A stretch of 64,000 nt of DNA from Flavobacteriaceae bacterium. GTDB taxonomy: Bacteria > Bacteroidota > Bacteroidia > Flavobacteriales > Flavobacteriaceae. The stretch lies in NCBI GenBank assembly GCA_027082925.1, contig JALWTD010000014.1, positions 320,393 through 384,392 on the forward strand, written 5' to 3'. Below the pieces are notes generated by a model that searched no databases, was not told the origin of the DNA, and saw nothing but the letters and a program-made list of their open reading frames with translations. Positions 24,694 to 34,116 of the stretch are shown here, piece after piece. The translations under genes and the position numbers were made by a program. How positions within the stretch are numbered: the stretch's first letter is position 1; each line of letters begins with the position of its first letter.

Positions 24694-25227
24694 ATGCAAC
24701 AAAAAATAGTTATCACCGGAGGTCCCGGAACGGGAAAATCTACCGTTATTGAAGAATTAGCTAAGCGTCAGTTTATGTGTATGCACGAAATTTCTAGAGA
24801 AGTAACACTAAACGCCCGAAAAAAAGGAATTGAGCAATTATTTTTAACACAACCTTTACTTTTTAGCGAATTGCTTTTGGAAGGCAGAGTTAACCAGTAT
24901 ATTGAAGCAGAAAAAAAAGATTACGACATTGTGTTTTTTGACAGAGGTATTCCTGATGTACACGCATATATGAACTATATTTGTATTGACTATCCTGATT
25001 CTTACATTAAAAAAAGTAAACTCTACAAATACACCCATATTTTTTTAATGCCTCCGTGGGAAGAAATCTATATTTCCGATAGCGAACGCTATGAGAATTT
25101 TGAACAAGCACTGGCTATTCACAATCATTTAGAACGAACTTATAAAGAATTAGGATATCGTATTATTGAGGTTCCTAAGGGTAGTATAAACGAGCGAACC
25201 GATTTTATTTTAGCAAATATAAAATAA
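24694..25227 (+). CDS. AAA_28-type P-loop ATP-binding protein (kinase-like)
   Basis: This 177-residue protein has Walker A GGPGTGKST (8-16), a DRG-type Walker B (IVFFDRGIPDVHAYM) and a lid region (SDSERYENFEQA), the pattern of the NadR/thymidylate-kinase-like AAA_28 family. A small-molecule kinase activity is likely but the substrate is unknown. Its stop overlaps the recQ start by one base, so both are translationally coupled. Confidence 0.85.
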   Translation: MQQKIVITGGPGTGKSTVIEELAKRQFMCMHEISREVTLNARKKGIEQLFLTQPLLFSELLLEGRVNQYIEAEKKDYDIVFFDRGIPDVHAYMNYICIDYPDSYIKKSKLYKYTHIFLMPPWEEIYISDSERYENFEQALAIHNHLERTYKELGYRIIEVPKGSINERTDFILANIK

Positions 25228-27119
25228 TGATGTCGCCTCTTGAAATATTAAAAAAGTACTGGAATTACTCCCACTTTAAACAACTACAAGAGGAAATTAT
25301 TACTGCTGTTTTAAATGGAAACGACACTGTTGCACTACTTCCTACAGGCGGAGGAAAATCACTGTGTTATCAAATACCTACGCTTCTTTCTAATGGAGTT
25401 TGTATTGTTGTTTCACCTCTTATTGCGTTAATTCATGACCAAGTAAACGCCCTAACCAAAAAAAATATTAAAGCCATTTCTTTAACTTCGCAACTTCATC
25501 AAGAAGAAGTAATTATTGCTTTTGATAATTTACAATTTGGAAATTATAAGTTTCTGTACCTATCTCCTGAAAAATTACAATCCGATTTTATTCAAAATAA
25601 AATTAAACAACTTAAAGTATCAATTATTGCCATAGACGAAGCACACTGCATCTCTGAGTGGGGACACGATTTTAGGCCTTCGTATTTAACGCTGCGTGTT
25701 TTAAAAGAACTTCAACCAAAAGCTACAACTATAGCTCTTACTGCAACTGCAACAAAAAGAGTTATTAAGGATATCATTCAACAACTAGAATTAAAAACCC
25801 CTAGCCTATTTAAACAATCATTTAAACGAGAAAATTTAATTTATCAAGTAATACATACCGAAGCGGTTAATACAAAACTTCTTCAAATTCTAAACAAACT
25901 ACCGTCATCTGCAATTGTTTATACAAACAGTAGAAAACAAACTAAAGAAATTAGTTCATTTTTAAATAAAAATGGATTTAAAAGTAGCTTTTATCACGGA
26001 GGATTAAGCGCTACTGAAAAAGAAATTTCATTTAATAACTGGATGGCAAATTACACACCAATTATGGTAGCCACAAATGCTTTTGGAATGGGAATAGACA
26101 AACCTGATGTTCGTGTGGTTGTGCACTTAAATATTCCAAACAGTATAGAAAATTACATTCAAGAGGCTGGTAGAGCCGGTAGGGATGGTAAAATATCTGA
26201 TGCTATTATTATTACCAATAAGCCTACTATTTACGAAACAATACATAAATTTAAAAACAGTACTGCAACGGTTCAATATATTAAAACTGTTTATCAGTAT
26301 TTAAACCAATTTTATAAAATATCAATAGGTGAAATGCCTGCTGAATCGTTTAACTTTTCTCTTCAAGAGTTTTGTACTACGTATAAGTTAGATCTTTTAA
26401 AAACCTACAATGCCATTAAGTCTTTAGAACGCGAAAATATTATTCTAATAGACGACAATTACACTAAAAAATCAACTTTGAAATTTATAACAAATAGCAA
26501 TCTTGTCTTTAGCTACTTGGAAAAAAATCCATCAAAAAACGGACTTGTAAAATTACTTTTACGAAGTTATGGTGGCATTTTTGATCACTACATCATTATT
26601 AATGAGTTTGCACTTTCTAAAAAATTAAACACTAGCAAATATGAAATAAAAAAGCAGCTAAAACAACTGCACCAAAATAATATTGTAAACTACAACTACC
26701 AAAATACAAATTCTAAATTGACTTTTTTAGTAGCTAGAGACGACCAATATACTATTAACAGTATTGCTAAAAACATAACACAGCAAAATACCGTAAAGCA
26801 CGAAAAATTACAAGCTGCTATTGCTTATGTAAAAAACAATACTACTTGTAGAAATGTTCAGCTACTTTCTTATTTTGGAGAAACCAGTCAACAACCTTGC
26901 GAAAAATGTGATGTATGTATCGCTAACAACAAAGTAACTCATACTTCAAAAAATATTTCAGAACAAATTGTACAACTATTAAAAGAAGGTACACTTTCAT
27001 CACAAGAAATTACTGACAAGCTAACATTTACCGATCAGGAAATTTTAAATACCTTAAAATTACTTCTGGAGAAAAATAAAATAACATTAACTTCGCAAAA
27101 CACATTTAAACTAAACTAG
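25227..27119 (+). CDS. recQ: ATP-dependent DNA helicase RecQ
   Basis: This 630-residue superfamily 2 helicase has Walker A LLPTGGGKSLCYQIP, the DEAH box AIDEAHCISEWGHDFRPSY, motif III ALTATATKR and motif VI QEAGRAGRDG. A zinc-binding cluster (CRNVQLLSYFGE, CEKCDVC) follows in the RQC region, with a winged-helix-like segment C-terminal. I see no HRDC domain, so the tail is shorter than in E. coli RecQ. It unwinds 3' to 5' in recombination and fork repair. A second ATG directly follows the first. Confidence 0.95.
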   Translation: MMSPLEILKKYWNYSHFKQLQEEIITAVLNGNDTVALLPTGGGKSLCYQIPTLLSNGVCIVVSPLIALIHDQVNALTKKNIKAISLTSQLHQEEVIIAFDNLQFGNYKFLYLSPEKLQSDFIQNKIKQLKVSIIAIDEAHCISEWGHDFRPSYLTLRVLKELQPKATTIALTATATKRVIKDIIQQLELKTPSLFKQSFKRENLIYQVIHTEAVNTKLLQILNKLPSSAIVYTNSRKQTKEISSFLNKNGFKSSFYHGGLSATEKEISFNNWMANYTPIMVATNAFGMGIDKPDVRVVVHLNIPNSIENYIQEAGRAGRDGKISDAIIITNKPTIYETIHKFKNSTATVQYIKTVYQYLNQFYKISIGEMPAESFNFSLQEFCTTYKLDLLKTYNAIKSLERENIILIDDNYTKKSTLKFITNSNLVFSYLEKNPSKNGLVKLLLRSYGGIFDHYIIINEFALSKKLNTSKYEIKKQLKQLHQNNIVNYNYQNTNSKLTFLVARDDQYTINSIAKNITQQNTVKHEKLQAAIAYVKNNTTCRNVQLLSYFGETSQQPCEKCDVCIANNKVTHTSKNISEQIVQLLKEGTLSSQEITDKLTFTDQEILNTLKLLLEKNKITLTSQNTFKLN

Positions 27120-27122
27120 TGC

Positions 27123-28067
27123 ATGAGAAATTTAAGAATTGTTTTTATGGGTACACCTACTTTTGCTGTTACCACATTAAATGCTATTGTAGAAGCTAAA
27201 TATAATGTTGTTGGTGTTGTTACTGCACCTGATAAACCTGCTGGAAGAGGACGAAAAATACAACAATCTGACGTAAAAAAATATGCACTAAAAAAAAATA
27301 TTCTCACTTTACAACCTACCAATTTAAAAAGTGATAATTTTTTAGAAGAACTTAAAAAACTAGATGCCAACTTATATATTGTTGTCGCCTTTAGAATGTT
27401 ACCAAAAGTTGTATGGCAACTTCCAGAATACGGAACATTTAACTTACACGCCTCTTTACTTCCAGATTATAGAGGTGCAGCACCTATTAACTGGGCTATT
27501 ATTAACGGAGAAACCAAAACAGGTGTTACTACCTTTTTTATCAATGAAAAAATTGATACCGGTCACATTATTCTGCAAAAAGAAACCAAAATAAATAGTG
27601 ACGAAACGGTAGGAGAACTTCACGACAAACTTATGATTATAGGTAGTAAGCTGGTTATAGAAACTATAAAACTTATAGAAAGCAATAATGTTAAAGTAAT
27701 TGAACAACCTCAAAAAGAAGGAAAAATAGCTCCTAAAATATACACAGAAACATGTAAAATAAACTGGAACACTTCTATTAAAACCATTTACAACTTAATA
27801 AGAGGATTAAACCCTTATCCCGCTGCTTGGAGCATTTTACATCAAAAAAACGACACTGTTAAAATTAAAATTTACGATGTTAAAACAGAATTGGTATCGC
27901 ATTCTTACCAAAACGGAAAAGTAATTTCCTCTAAAAACGAAATTAAAATTGCGGTAAAAGACGGATATGTACATATTGAAAAATTACAACTAGCCGGAAA
28001 GCGAAAAATGGATAGCAAAAGTTTGCTCAACGGTTTTTCCTTTGACGAAAATGCATACCTGCTTTAA
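27123..28067 (+). CDS. fmt: Methionyl-tRNA formyltransferase
   Basis: This 314-residue protein has the catalytic core NLHASLLPDYRGAAPINWAI containing the Asn-His-Asp type active site and the SLLP loop, preceded by the Rossmann start RIVFMGTPTFAV. The C-terminal OB-like domain (WSILHQKNDTVKIKIYDVK) binds tRNA. It formylates initiator Met-tRNA for translation initiation. It lies 3 bp downstream of recQ on the same transcript. Confidence 0.97.
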   Translation: MRNLRIVFMGTPTFAVTTLNAIVEAKYNVVGVVTAPDKPAGRGRKIQQSDVKKYALKKNILTLQPTNLKSDNFLEELKKLDANLYIVVAFRMLPKVVWQLPEYGTFNLHASLLPDYRGAAPINWAIINGETKTGVTTFFINEKIDTGHIILQKETKINSDETVGELHDKLMIIGSKLVIETIKLIESNNVKVIEQPQKEGKIAPKIYTETCKINWNTSIKTIYNLIRGLNPYPAAWSILHQKNDTVKIKIYDVKTELVSHSYQNGKVISSKNEIKIAVKDGYVHIEKLQLAGKRKMDSKSLLNGFSFDENAYLL

Positions 28068-28172
28068 GCCCCATATTCTAAAGGGATTTAGGTGTTTTTT
28101 TACCAAAAACCTTCAAGGTTATTAACATTTGATGTCTTTTATTAACAAAAGCAGCACTTTTTTTATTGAAAA

Positions 28173-28203
28173 CTTGCATAAACCCTTATTCCGTCTAACT
28201 TTG
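28173..28203 (+). promoter_or_regulatory. Predicted -33/-7 promoter of the HU gene
   Basis: CTTG at 28173-28176 and TAACTTTG at 28196-28203 are 19 bp apart, a full match to the Bacteroidota layout. The leader before the HU start is about 50 nt, in keeping with a strongly expressed gene. Confidence 0.6.
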
Positions 28204-28258
28204 CTAAGCTATAAAAAGCGAAAAATAAGTTTAACCAAATTAATTTAACATTTAAATT

Positions 28259-28531
28259 ATGAACAAATCAGATTTAATTGATGCTATGGCAGCTGATGCT
28301 GGCATCTCAAAAGTAGCAGCAAAAGCAGCTTTAGAATCATTAACAAAAAACGTAACTGATACTCTTAAAAAAGGAGGTAAAGTAGCTCTAGTAGGATGGG
28401 GAACTTGGTCTGTATCTAAAAGAGCAGCTAGAACTGGAAGAAATCCTCAAACAGGAAAAACTATTCAAATTGCAGCAAAAAATGTTGTTAAATTTAAAGC
28501 AGGAGCTGGTTTCAGCGACGCAGTGAACTAA
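28259..28531 (+). CDS. HU family DNA-binding protein
   Basis: This 90-residue histone-like protein has an N-terminal helical dimer part ([21 protein letters not shown]), the saddle core [21 protein letters not shown] and the DNA-binding arm around the conserved RNPxTG. It bends and compacts DNA. It is monocistronic, with a clear promoter and a strong terminator. Confidence 0.97.
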   Translation: MNKSDLIDAMAADAGISKVAAKAALESLTKNVTDTLKKGGKVALVGWGTWSVSKRAARTGRNPQTGKTIQIAAKNVVKFKAGAGFSDAVN

Positions 28532-28560
28532 TAACAATAAGATAATTCTTATCGACTTTA

Positions 28561-28590
28561 AAACTCTCTAAAATTTAGAGAGTTTTTTTT
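28561..28590 (+). terminator. Rho-independent terminator of the HU gene
   Basis: A 12-bp perfect stem (AAACTCTCTAAA and its complement, 1-base loop, 28561-28585) ends in a run of eight T. Confidence 0.9.
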
Positions 28591-28628
28591 ATTGCCAAAA
28601 ATTACTATATTTATAAGAAAAGAAGTCT

Positions 28629-29189
28629 ATGGTAAAACTGCATCCATCTAAAGGAAAACTACTGGTTTCAGAACCTTCGATATTAAATGATAAAGCATTT
28701 AACCGGTCTGTTGTTTACCTAACAGAGTATAGTGAAAATGACGGGTGTATTGGTTTTATTATTAATAAGCCTACCAAATTTGTTTTAAGTGATTTGATTC
28801 CTGATATAAACTGTAACTTCACCGTATACAATGGAGGTCCTGTAGAACGTGAGAATTTATATTTTATACATAAACTTCCCGATATGATTCCTGATAGTAT
28901 TGAAATTGATAAAGATATTTTTTGGGGAGGCGATTTTAACATGCTCACAGAGTTATTAAACAACGGAACCATAAAATCTGACGATATTCGATTTTTTTTA
29001 GGATACTCGGGGTGGTCAATGAGTCAATTAAAAGAAGAATTAAATGAGTCTTCATGGATTGTTGTAGAAAATAACTACCCAAATATATTAATTGTCAATC
29101 ATGAAAATATTTGGAAAAATAAACTTATGGAGTTTGGAGGCGAATATCAAATCTGGGCAAATGCACCTAAAAATCCTGCCTTAAACTAA
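28629..29189 (+). CDS. YqgE/AlgH family protein (UPF0301)
   Basis: This 186-residue protein begins with the family block LHPSKGKLLVSEPSILNDKAF. The motifs GFIINKPT and GGPVERENLYFIH follow, then FLGYSGWSMSQLKEEL near the C-terminus, all typical of YqgE. The biochemical role is unresolved. It is convergent with the class IV aminotransferase gene, with a 9-bp overlap of the 3' ends. Confidence 0.93.
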   Translation: MVKLHPSKGKLLVSEPSILNDKAFNRSVVYLTEYSENDGCIGFIINKPTKFVLSDLIPDINCNFTVYNGGPVERENLYFIHKLPDMIPDSIEIDKDIFWGGDFNMLTELLNNGTIKSDDIRFFLGYSGWSMSQLKEELNESSWIVVENNYPNILIVNHENIWKNKLMEFGGEYQIWANAPKNPALN

Positions 29190-29996
29190 TTTAACTAGTT
29201 CTTCTTTTATTTTTGCTGTAAGCACCGATGTAAAAGTTTTTTTACGGTAGTTTGTTACCGGCTGAATACCAACAATCGTATTTGTAATAAAAATTTCATC
29301 TGCCTTTGGCAATTCAAAAGGAGAAATTGAAACTTCTTCTATTGATAAATTGGGGTGTTTAGAAACAATTTCTATTATTTTTTTCCGAATAATTCCTTTT
29401 ACACATCCATCAGATATTGGAGGTGTTTTAACGGTATTTCCACTAACAACAAATACATTACCATTAATTACTTCTGCAACCTGTTTTCTTTCGTTTAATA
29501 AAATACAGTTATCAAATTCATTCTCTGAAGCATAAATTCCGGCTAAAACATTTGTTATTTTATTTGTAGTTTTTACCGTAGACAGCAACCCTGAATAAAT
29601 ATAATAGTCTTTAAATAAATCTATTGTATAGTTTAACTTTGCATTACTTAAGGCTCTCACCTCAACTAGATAGCTAATTTTATTTGTTTTAGGTGTATAC
29701 AATCCACCTGCTTCTCTAAAGACTGTAAATCTAACAGCAGCATCTGTAAAAGCGTTGCTCTCAACCGTTTTAAGTATTTCTTTTTCTAAATATTCCATTG
29801 TAAAACCCATAGGAATATCCATTCGAAGCATACGCATTGAAGCCATTAATCTAAAATAATGATCTTCTAAAAAAGCAATTCTACCATGTGTAACTTTTAG
29901 TGTTTCAAAAAGTGCATCGCCATATTTAAATGCTCTATTTTCAGAATTGAATGTATTGGCTGTTTTTTGTAAAAGTGTACCGTTAAAATTTATCAT
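29181..29996 (-). CDS. Class IV aminotransferase (aminodeoxychorismate lyase / D-amino acid transaminase-like)
   Basis: This 271-residue fold-type IV PLP enzyme has N-terminal FNSENRAFKYGDALFETLKV, a catalytic Lys in the KTTNKITNVLAG region and the phosphate-binding segment ITNTIVGIQPVTNYRKK. The length and YGDALFET suit PabC (4-amino-4-deoxychorismate lyase, folate pathway), but branched-chain or D-amino acid transaminases share these features. A -7 element (30015-30022) precedes it. Confidence 0.85.
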   Translation of the reverse strand: MINFNGTLLQKTANTFNSENRAFKYGDALFETLKVTHGRIAFLEDHYFRLMASMRMLRMDIPMGFTMEYLEKEILKTVESNAFTDAAVRFTVFREAGGLYTPKTNKISYLVEVRALSNAKLNYTIDLFKDYYIYSGLLSTVKTTNKITNVLAGIYASENEFDNCILLNERKQVAEVINGNVFVVSGNTVKTPPISDGCVKGIIRKKIIEIVSKHPNLSIEEVSISPFELPKADEIFITNTIVGIQPVTNYRKKTFTSVLTAKIKEELVKLV

Positions 29997-30014
29997 TTTT
30001 CTTTTTTAAAGTCA

Positions 30015-30022
30015 CAAAACTA
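30015..30022 (-). promoter_or_regulatory. Predicted -7 element (TAGTTTTG) for the class IV aminotransferase
   Basis: It matches TAnnTTTG on the minus strand, 19 bp before the start codon. Confidence 0.4.
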
Positions 30023-30029
30023 CATAAAA

Positions 30030-30054
30030 AAACCTTGAAATATATTCAAGGTTT
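30030..30054 (-). terminator. Terminator after the START-domain gene
   Basis: A 10-bp stem AAACCTTGAA with its complement (5-base loop) is followed on the minus strand by a T-run. It separates the START-like gene from the aminotransferase gene. Confidence 0.7.
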
Positions 30055-30081
30055 CCTTATATCTTTTATAAGTATGTTATA

Positions 30082-30465
30082 TTATGCTCCAATAGTATGC
30101 TTTAGTTCATCTATTTGGTTTTCCCAAAACATTTTAGATTCTTCAATTTCATCTTCTTCTGCAAAATCGGTAATAATTAGAGATACATCTTTAGTTATTT
30201 CATCAACTTCTATTCTAAATTCAAAATAAGATTTATCGTCATCATCTTCTAACCACTTAAATTTTATTTTTTCTTCCGGTCGTTCTTGCAGTACTTTTGC
30301 TTGTTCTTCAGAGCCGTCCCATATAAATGTAAATATTTCACCTCGTGAATTTACATTATCTGCAAACCATTCTGACAGACCTGAAGGTGTACCAAAATAT
30401 TGATATAACATATGTGGCGAAGCGTGTATTGGAAACTCTATTTCGAATTTTATTTTTCTAGACAT
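30082..30465 (-). CDS. START-like domain protein (SRPBCC/AHSA1 fold)
   Basis: This protein has 127 residues from the ATG at 30465 (MSRKIKFEIEF). A single helix-grip domain is visible: IHASPHMLYQYFGTPSGLSEWFADNV, then FTFIWDGSEEQAKV and an acidic C-terminal helix. Such proteins bind hydrophobic ligands or assist chaperones. The function here is unknown. A 7-codon longer start exists but lacks support. Confidence 0.82.
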   Translation of the reverse strand: MSRKIKFEIEFPIHASPHMLYQYFGTPSGLSEWFADNVNSRGEIFTFIWDGSEEQAKVLQERPEEKIKFKWLEDDDDKSYFEFRIEVDEITKDVSLIITDFAEEDEIEESKMFWENQIDELKHTIGA

Positions 30466-30568
30466 ATTTTTATTTTGAAAGCACAATATATATAAAATTA
30501 TTTTTAAAAAAAATTTAAATTATCAAAAAAATTAAAGAATAAACTTGTAGCAACATAAATTTTATTTT

Positions 30569-30576
30569 TATATTTG
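30569..30576 (+). promoter_or_regulatory. Predicted -7 element (TATATTTG) of tRNA-Met
   Basis: It matches TAnnTTTG followed by C, 14 bp before the mature tRNA 5' end. A CTTG at 30544-30547 may be the -33 element (21-bp spacing). Confidence 0.6.
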
Positions 30577-30590
30577 CACCCTCAATAAAT

Positions 30591-30664
30591 GGCGTGGTAG
30601 CTCAGTTGGTTAGAGCGTCGGATTCATAACCCGGAGGTCTGCAGTTCAATTCTGCATCACGCTA
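30591..30664 (+). tRNA. tRNA-Met (anticodon CAT)
   Basis: This 74-nt cloverleaf has an acceptor stem closed by G-T pairs at both ends, D arm GCTC/GAGC, anticodon loop TTCATAA with anticodon CAT, and T arm GCAG/CTGC with loop TTCAATT. The anticodon stem has an A-C mismatch next to the loop. It looks like an elongator tRNA-Met, because an initiator would show three G-C pairs below the loop. An Ile tRNA read through lysidine cannot be excluded. CCA is not encoded. Confidence 0.9.
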
Positions 30665-30672
30665 CAAAAGGT

Positions 30673-30704
30673 AAAGCGATTTAGAAATTCTAAATCGCTT
30701 TTTA
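30673..30704. terminator. Terminator after tRNA-Met
   Basis: A 14-bp perfect stem with a 1-base loop (30673-30701, AAAGCGATTTAGAA and its complement) is followed by T residues. It is shared with the convergent DUF4919 gene. Confidence 0.85.
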
Positions 30705-30730
30705 TTTGTTCTCTTTTTTTAGTACAAATG

Positions 30731-31420
30731 CTAGTCTAACAGGTTTTTCATAGCGTTTAAACTAGCACTAACATCAAAGTACATTCCTTTAATATTTTCA
30801 GGGTTTTCTGCTAAACGCAAATAATCGTAATGGTCTATTAGTTGTTGCTGTCCACCAAACTTATAGCCCAAAATATCTAGTAAAACATATTCATGAGAAA
30901 CATAAATAACATAAAATGCTGTTTCTTTTTTTAGGCCGTTACCAGAACTGAAAATCGCTTGAATTATGGTACGCATTTGATTTAACTTTTTTAGGTAATC
31001 TTGTTTATTTCCCAACTCTTGTAAAGCGTATGTTTGGTAATTTAAACTTCTTAAATCAAACGGATTTGAACTCAAAATGGAATCTGAAAAAGTAATGACT
31101 TTCTTGAAATCTTCTTTGGTGAAATTTTGTTTTTGAAATACTGTTTTTAAACTATCATTATAACTAGAATGCCCTCCATAAGGAGAATATTTCGATTGAT
31201 ACTGAAAACCATAATACAATAGTCTTTTTTCGCGAAGTGTCATTGTTGTATCTGATTTTAAAAATTTATCAAATAGTTTTGGGTAATAGAATGCTGAATT
31301 TTTATCAGATACTTCTTTTTTTATGGCTTTATAGTTTGGAGGGTTTTTTTCTTCAGCTTGAGAAAAAATACTAGTAATTGTTAAAAAACACAGTACTGTT
31401 AAAAGATATTTTTTTGACAT
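30731..31420 (-). CDS. DUF4919 family secreted protein
   Basis: This protein has 229 residues from MSKKYLLTV, with a signal peptide ending near ITSIFSQ. The DUF4919-like core contains NYKAIKKEVSDKNSAFYYP and LREKRLLYYGFQYQSKYSPYG. Function is unknown, and a periplasmic or surface location is expected. It begins 14 bp after the TPR histidine kinase stop, so both are probably co-transcribed. Confidence 0.8.
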   Translation of the reverse strand: MSKKYLLTVLCFLTITSIFSQAEEKNPPNYKAIKKEVSDKNSAFYYPKLFDKFLKSDTTMTLREKRLLYYGFQYQSKYSPYGGHSSYNDSLKTVFQKQNFTKEDFKKVITFSDSILSSNPFDLRSLNYQTYALQELGNKQDYLKKLNQMRTIIQAIFSSGNGLKKETAFYVIYVSHEYVLLDILGYKFGGQQQLIDHYDYLRLAENPENIKGMYFDVSASLNAMKNLLD

Positions 31421-31433
31421 ATTATATAGGTTA

Positions 31434-33479
31434 TTAATCGTTCCATTTTGGAAGTGTAAAGGTAAATTCACTCCCCTTATTAAGTTCACTTTTAACTTTT
31501 ATAACACCACCGTGCTTTTGTACAAAATCTTTACATAACACTAGTCCTAACCCAGATCCTTGCTCATTTGCAGTTCCTGAAGTTGATGTTTTAGTTTCAA
31601 TATTAAAGAGTTTATCTAACTCTGATTTTGGAATTCCAACTCCAGAATCTTTAACTGCTATTTTTATAAAATTATCTTCTTCGCTTGCCGAAATTTTCAC
31701 ACTTCCTCTAGGATTGGTAAACTTAATAGCATTTGAAATTAGATTTCGAAGAATTGTTCTCAACATATTAGAATCGGCTTTTACATAAATATCATCTGCA
31801 ACTTCATTAATAATTTTAATATCTTTATTTACAGCCTGAATTTCTAAAAAGGTGACTACGCTTTCTATTTCATTTTTTAAATTAATCTTGGTTGGTTTAA
31901 ATTCAAAGTTTTCAGATTGCGCATTTGCCCAAGTTAATAGATTGTTTAATAAACTTGATGCTTTAGATGATGATTCTCTAACTATTTTCAGGAACTTTAA
32001 TCTTTTTTCAGAATCGTATTCTGCATTGTTTTCAATCATAAGCTCTGTAAACCCTTTTATTGAATTGAACGGATTTTTTAAATCATGTGCTATGATAGAA
32101 AAAAACTTATCTTTTGTTTTATTTAATTTATTTAAATGATCTCTTTGTTCTTGAATTTCATTGTTCATTCTACTTATCTGATGGCTTTTTTCAGACAAGA
32201 GGTTAAATGCCTTTTTCTTTGAGGTATACTCTACGATTAGTAAAATTATTAGCAGTGCAAAAACAATGGTAGCCACAATAAGAAAAACAGTTGTTCTCCT
32301 CACTTTTTTATATTCTTTTTGCACTTTCCTGTTTTTTTTAGACAAATTATCTATGGTATACTCTTTTTCTTCTAACTCATTAAGTGCGTTAAATAATTGT
32401 ACTTTTTTTGATTTGTCTATTTGCTGTAAGCTGTCTTCAATTTTCTTGTAAATTTTATGATACTTATGAGCTTCTTTAATATCTCCTTTTCCTTCATATG
32501 CATCAATTAAATTTTCCAAATTGGAAATTTCATAATCCAAATATCCACTCTCATGAGCTATTTGCATACTTTTTTTAGCATACAAAATAGACTTCTCATA
32601 GTTTTTAAGTTTATTTTGAACACGGGAAATATTTAACAACACAACCGAAATTAGATTTTTTTCATTTGTTTTATTAGCAATGTCTAATGATTGATTAAAA
32701 TACATTAGTGCTTTTGAATATTGCTCCAGTTCAACATAGGAATCTCCTATATTATTCAAGTTTATAGCTACTCCGTAAGGGTCTCCTATTTTTTCTTTTA
32801 GTTCAATAGACTTTGCATAATAATTTAACCCTGCTTCGTAATAGCCTGCATCAGAAACTGCATTTCCTATATTTGTATAGCAAACTGCAATTCCATTTTT
32901 ATCATCTGACAACTTGTATATTTTTAGTGCATTTTGAAAGTATTTACTTGCCGAATCGTAATTTTCTTGAGCGTAATACAACTTTCCTATATCTAAAAAA
33001 TCATGTGCTATTCCTTCGTGGTTTTTTAGCTTATCATTTAATTTTAGTGATTTTAAATAATACTTAATGGCTGTATTTTCAGCATAAATTTGAGAGTAAC
33101 AATCTCCTATTAAATTATATATTTTTGCTACCTTTTTGCCTTTGTCTAATTTTTTATAAATCACCAAAGCTTCAAAATAGTTTTCTATTGACTTGTTATA
33201 TGAATTATTGTTTTCGTGAAATTTAGCTAAAAGGTAAGATGCCTTTGCTTGAAATAAAGGCGAAGCAGATTTTGAAGCTAATTTTAACGCTTGGTCAATA
33301 TATAATTTTGAGGAGTCGTTATACGCCTCAAGGTAATGTTCGGCTAATTTAAGTGTTAAAGATATTTTAACGGTATCTATAACTTCACGCTTCAAATCTG
33401 ATTTTAGCTTATCAAATTCTTGGGCATAGCTACCTATAAAAAATCCTACTAAGAATAAAACTGTTAATTTCTTTTTCAT
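31434..33479 (-). CDS. TPR-containing sensor histidine kinase
   Basis: This 681-residue protein has a signal peptide (1-20), about seven tetratricopeptide repeats (roughly 40-345), a coiled-coil stretch, one membrane helix (396-417), and a cytoplasmic kinase: H-box AHDLKNPFNSIKGF with phospho-acceptor His465, N box NLISNAIKFT, G1 DSGVGIP and G2 GSGLGLVL. The TPR domain is predicted periplasmic. No response regulator is adjacent, so its partner lies elsewhere. It is followed by the DUF4919 gene. Confidence 0.93.
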   Translation of the reverse strand: MKKKLTVLFLVGFFIGSYAQEFDKLKSDLKREVIDTVKISLTLKLAEHYLEAYNDSSKLYIDQALKLASKSASPLFQAKASYLLAKFHENNNSYNKSIENYFEALVIYKKLDKGKKVAKIYNLIGDCYSQIYAENTAIKYYLKSLKLNDKLKNHEGIAHDFLDIGKLYYAQENYDSASKYFQNALKIYKLSDDKNGIAVCYTNIGNAVSDAGYYEAGLNYYAKSIELKEKIGDPYGVAINLNNIGDSYVELEQYSKALMYFNQSLDIANKTNEKNLISVVLLNISRVQNKLKNYEKSILYAKKSMQIAHESGYLDYEISNLENLIDAYEGKGDIKEAHKYHKIYKKIEDSLQQIDKSKKVQLFNALNELEEKEYTIDNLSKKNRKVQKEYKKVRRTTVFLIVATIVFALLIILLIVEYTSKKKAFNLLSEKSHQISRMNNEIQEQRDHLNKLNKTKDKFFSIIAHDLKNPFNSIKGFTELMIENNAEYDSEKRLKFLKIVRESSSKASSLLNNLLTWANAQSENFEFKPTKINLKNEIESVVTFLEIQAVNKDIKIINEVADDIYVKADSNMLRTILRNLISNAIKFTNPRGSVKISASEEDNFIKIAVKDSGVGIPKSELDKLFNIETKTSTSGTANEQGSGLGLVLCKDFVQKHGGVIKVKSELNKGSEFTFTLPKWND

Positions 33480-33532
33480 TAAAAATTTGTTAACACATCA
33501 GCTTCAACTTTTTGCTATTTTACTCAAAACTA

Positions 33533-33548
33533 ACACGCTAAAGCGTGT
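33533..33548 (-). terminator. Possible weak terminator after the GNAT gene
   Basis: A 7-bp stem ACACGCT with its complement and a 2-base loop lies 37 bp past the GNAT stop. The following T-run on the minus strand is interrupted. Confidence 0.35.
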
Positions 33549-33584
33549 GAATTTAACATTTTTTTAGCAATTTAAAAAATAAAC

Positions 33585-34031
33585 TTAATGTGGTGTTTTG
33601 TTTATTTCTTTAAACATCACGTAGTGTTTACCTATATACGGTATACTAAACTCGTCACCTATTGTTTTTAATCCCTGCTTTTTGTAAAAAGAGACAGCGT
33701 TTATACGCGCATTGCACCACAAGTAATCGATACTTTTTTTTATTAGCTTTAAAACAGCATACTGCAACATTAATTTACCTGCTCCCAATCCTTGATAATC
33801 TTGTAATGTAGCCATTCCTCTGAGTTGATACTGACTTCCTTCTAAATAAGGTGTTGATGCATTTATATACGTTGATACAGCTATTAACGCATTGTCTTTA
33901 AAAGCACCTAAGTGAAATGTATCTACTACTAAATCACCTTCAAAAATAGGTGATAAAGGAATTCCATCTCGTAAAACGGTTTTACGTATATTGTAAGTCT
34001 CTGAGGCTTTTATTTCTCTTATTTCAATCAT
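33585..34031 (-). CDS. GNAT family N-acetyltransferase
   Basis: This 148-residue protein has the GNAT core: acetyl-CoA binding segment QYQLRGMATLQDYQGLGAGKLML (Q/RxxGxG/A as QGLGAGK) and a downstream NARINAVSFYKKQGLK block. The substrate cannot be predicted. It is transcribed alone. Confidence 0.88.
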   Translation of the reverse strand: MIEIREIKASETYNIRKTVLRDGIPLSPIFEGDLVVDTFHLGAFKDNALIAVSTYINASTPYLEGSQYQLRGMATLQDYQGLGAGKLMLQYAVLKLIKKSIDYLWCNARINAVSFYKKQGLKTIGDEFSIPYIGKHYVMFKEINKTPH

Positions 34032-34116
34032 TTCACATCAAAAATAGCCAACATTACGCACATTATCAACAACTTACTTTTGTATTTTTAAATCCCTCTT
34101 TTTTTATCAAAAAACA

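Noticed and set aside
28068-28172. Terminator for fmt in the fmt-HU gap
   Set aside because: There are T-runs and a weak AGGT/ACCT pairing, but no stem stable enough to call.
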